DNA from: Chitinophagaceae bacterium
GTDB taxonomy: Bacteria > Bacteroidota > Bacteroidia > Chitinophagales > Chitinophagaceae
Direction: 5' to 3'
Assembly (NCBI GenBank): GCA_947463755.1
Contig: CANHUK010000037.1
Coordinates: 1-9,291 of the forward strand
DNA: 9,291 nucleotides
The position numbers and the translations under genes were made by a program. The stretch's first letter is position 1. Every line of letters begins with the position of its first letter. Below the pieces are notes generated by a model. The model ran no database searches, was not told the origin of the DNA, and saw only the letters and a program-made list of their open reading frames with translations. Positions 7,944 to 9,291 of this stretch are shown in pieces.

Positions 7944-9263
7944 TTATGGTTGTTTCAGCAGCGGGGTAAACAGCTGTCCGACTTTTTGGCCCTGTTCTTT
8001 TCCATTGACGATGGCCGACCTGAAGTGAATGCCACCGTAGAGCCGGCTCATCCCGGCCTCGTCCGCGGCCGCCTCGATGGAGGGGAAACTCCGGCGCATC
8101 CCCAGATATTTCACTTCAGTGGTATCCGTGAAGGATCGCTCTTTACCGAAAATATCCGTCAGCACAGTGGCGGCGGCCGAGGTGATGACACTGTGACCAC
8201 TGGTATATTCCGGAAATGAAGGCGTTTGCAGCAGCGGAGACCATTCGGACTCGAACCGCTCCCGGATGACGGTGACGGGCCGAACCATATTGCTCCGGTA
8301 TTTCTCTTCCCAGCAAGCAATGAATCCGTCGAAGATCGCTGCGGCCGTCAAGGCATAGGCCGTGGACGTTCGGGCCTCATCCAGGCCGTCCTGGCGTGCG
8401 AGGATCTCTGTGATGCCCATCCAGTGTCCGACAGGGGTCAGTTTCTTGGTGGCGATCGTCAGGTGTCCGACGTGTTTCGAAACAAATGCGTTGTCATCCC
8501 AGAAACGGGCGATGCTGTCCATCGCGGGTGTCAGGGAATGGCTGATGGACCATACTTCCCTGAGTTCGCGGCCGTATGCTGAGGATGCGAGTGTATCGTA
8601 GGGGGGTGGCGGGGCGGGTCGGCACTGGCTGGCCGAATCCATCCTCAACGGCCGGATCAGCGGCCAGTGGGGCTCTGTGGCATCCGCATAGTCCGGTGGT
8701 GTCTGTTGCCATTTTCCGCTTTCTCCAAAGACACTGAAACGCGGCATGCTCCGCGTCTGCCGATAGTTATCGCCATCGGCGCGCTTCAGGATGCACTGTG
8801 CCACCTGGTCGCCCCAGGCCTCTGAAGCCTTTTTGCGCCCGGCAGCGCCTGGCCCGAAGGCCTTCAGGATGGACTGCCGGAGTGTCCGGATACTGTCCTT
8901 GCTGAAAACGAGCCGTTCCGCTACGGTCAGGAAGGCTACGGCTGCAGAGAGCCTGACGTCCAGGATGGTCGTATCAGGAGCCGGAGGCATTGGTTCGAAT
9001 CCATTGAAATTCGGCACGAGGGCTGGCATGTCGGGATGCGACGGCCTGAGGGCTTCGTGAAAAGCCAGGGTCGTATAGGCATAGATCCTCGAAGATACCG
9101 GCGGACTCAGGATGTCGTGTACGATCACTTCGGTGAGTTCCTGCATAAGTTTGTGTTGCAGTTCAGCGCCCTGCAATGCAATATCTGTCTGGCGCCTTCC
9201 GCAAGCGAGCAAGAGGATCGGCAGGATCGGCAGGAGCCATCTGCTGGCGGTGGTACTGGTCAT
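7944..9263 (-). CDS. Vanadium-dependent haloperoxidase, lipoprotein (PAP2 superfamily)
   Basis: This encodes 439 residues. The signal ends in lipobox LLAC (Cys21), placing the enzyme in the periplasm or at the outer membrane. All three PAP2/vanadate-binding motifs are present: KYRSNMVRP at 321-329 (Lys321, Arg328), YTSGH at 353-357 (Ser355, Gly356, His357), and SRLYGGIH at 406-413 (Arg407, His413). These match Lys353, Arg360, Ser402, Gly403, His404, Arg490 and His496 of Curvularia chloroperoxidase, where His496 binds vanadium and His404 is the acid-base. Such enzymes oxidise chloride, bromide or iodide with hydrogen peroxide. PSGH is TSGH here, a variant I associate with Bacteroidota members. 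Phe350 lies at the place of Phe397, and Ala417 replaces the Asp of the SRx5Hx3D signature. The start follows a TAATTTTG box by only 11 bases. A phosphatase activity is the main alternative, since the fold is shared, but length and motif spacing favour haloperoxidase. Confidence 0.92.
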   Translation of the reverse strand: MTSTTASRWLLPILPILLLACGRRQTDIALQGAELQHKLMQELTEVIVHDILSPPVSSRIYAYTTLAFHEALRPSHPDMPALVPNFNGFEPMPPAPDTTILDVRLSAAVAFLTVAERLVFSKDSIRTLRQSILKAFGPGAAGRKKASEAWGDQVAQCILKRADGDNYRQTRSMPRFSVFGESGKWQQTPPDYADATEPHWPLIRPLRMDSASQCRPAPPPPYDTLASSAYGRELREVWSISHSLTPAMDSIARFWDDNAFVSKHVGHLTIATKKLTPVGHWMGITEILARQDGLDEARTSTAYALTAAAIFDGFIACWEEKYRSNMVRPVTVIRERFESEWSPLLQTPSFPEYTSGHSVITSAAATVLTDIFGKERSFTDTTEVKYLGMRRSFPSIEAAADEAGMSRLYGGIHFRSAIVNGKEQGQKVGQLFTPLLKQP

Positions 9264-9274
9264 CTTGGCAGACG

Positions 9275-9282
9275 CAAAATTA
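9275..9282 (-). promoter_or_regulatory. Bacteroidota -7 promoter box for the haloperoxidase gene
   Basis: On the minus strand this is TAATTTTG, a perfect TAnnTTTG match, 11 bases before the ATG at 9263. The -33 element would fall beyond the right edge and cannot be checked. The very short implied leader is notable, but no alternative downstream start would keep the lipoprotein signal. Confidence 0.55.
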
Positions 9283-9291
9283 AGCGACCCC

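Noticed and set aside
7298..7969. Plus-strand open frame of 223 codons over the SRPBCC gene
   Set aside because: It is antisense to a gene with recognisable domains and an export signal, it runs over a promoter-like gap, and its product resembles no family I know.

Overview
The window reads as chromosomal DNA of a Bacteroidota species with GC above half by eye. Three things point there: the C-terminus of a SusD/RagB-type outer-membrane lipoprotein at the left edge, two perfect copies of the Bacteroidota-type -7 promoter box (TAnnTTTG), and the absence of Shine-Dalgarno sequences before the starts. Cytophagales or Chitinophagales would fit, but this cannot be settled from the sequence alone.

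Layout, left to right. Positions 1-78 hold the last 25 codons of a SusD-like gene, closed by a strong intrinsic terminator (102-134). Positions 135-236 are non-coding and hold no convincing promoter. Then come two very large (1117 and 1118 aa) paralogous lipoprotein genes on the plus strand (237-3590 and 3587-6943), overlapping by the four bases ATGA. Each has about seven FG-GAP/VCBS Asp-rich repeats, one ASPIC/UnbV domain, and about seven more repeats. They meet, tail to tail with a 12-base gap, a minus-strand pair: an exported SRPBCC plus GyrI-like protein (6956-7885), and upstream of it a vanadium-dependent haloperoxidase lipoprotein (7944-9263). Each minus-strand gene has its own TAATTTTG box. 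The box before the SRPBCC gene lies between the arms of a perfect 6-bp dyad.

How they may work together (inference): four of the five proteins are probably lipoproteins of the cell envelope and the fifth carries an export signal, so nearly the whole window encodes envelope functions. SusD-type proteins capture substrates for a SusC TonB-dependent channel, the twin propeller proteins look like large calcium-binding surface or periplasmic scaffolds, and the haloperoxidase would use vanadate, peroxide and halide to make oxidised halogen. I recall haloperoxidases, FG-GAP/UnbV proteins and SusCD pairs occurring near one another in Bacteroidota, but no common pathway is known to me. No mobile element, CRISPR array, tRNA or rRNA is visible.
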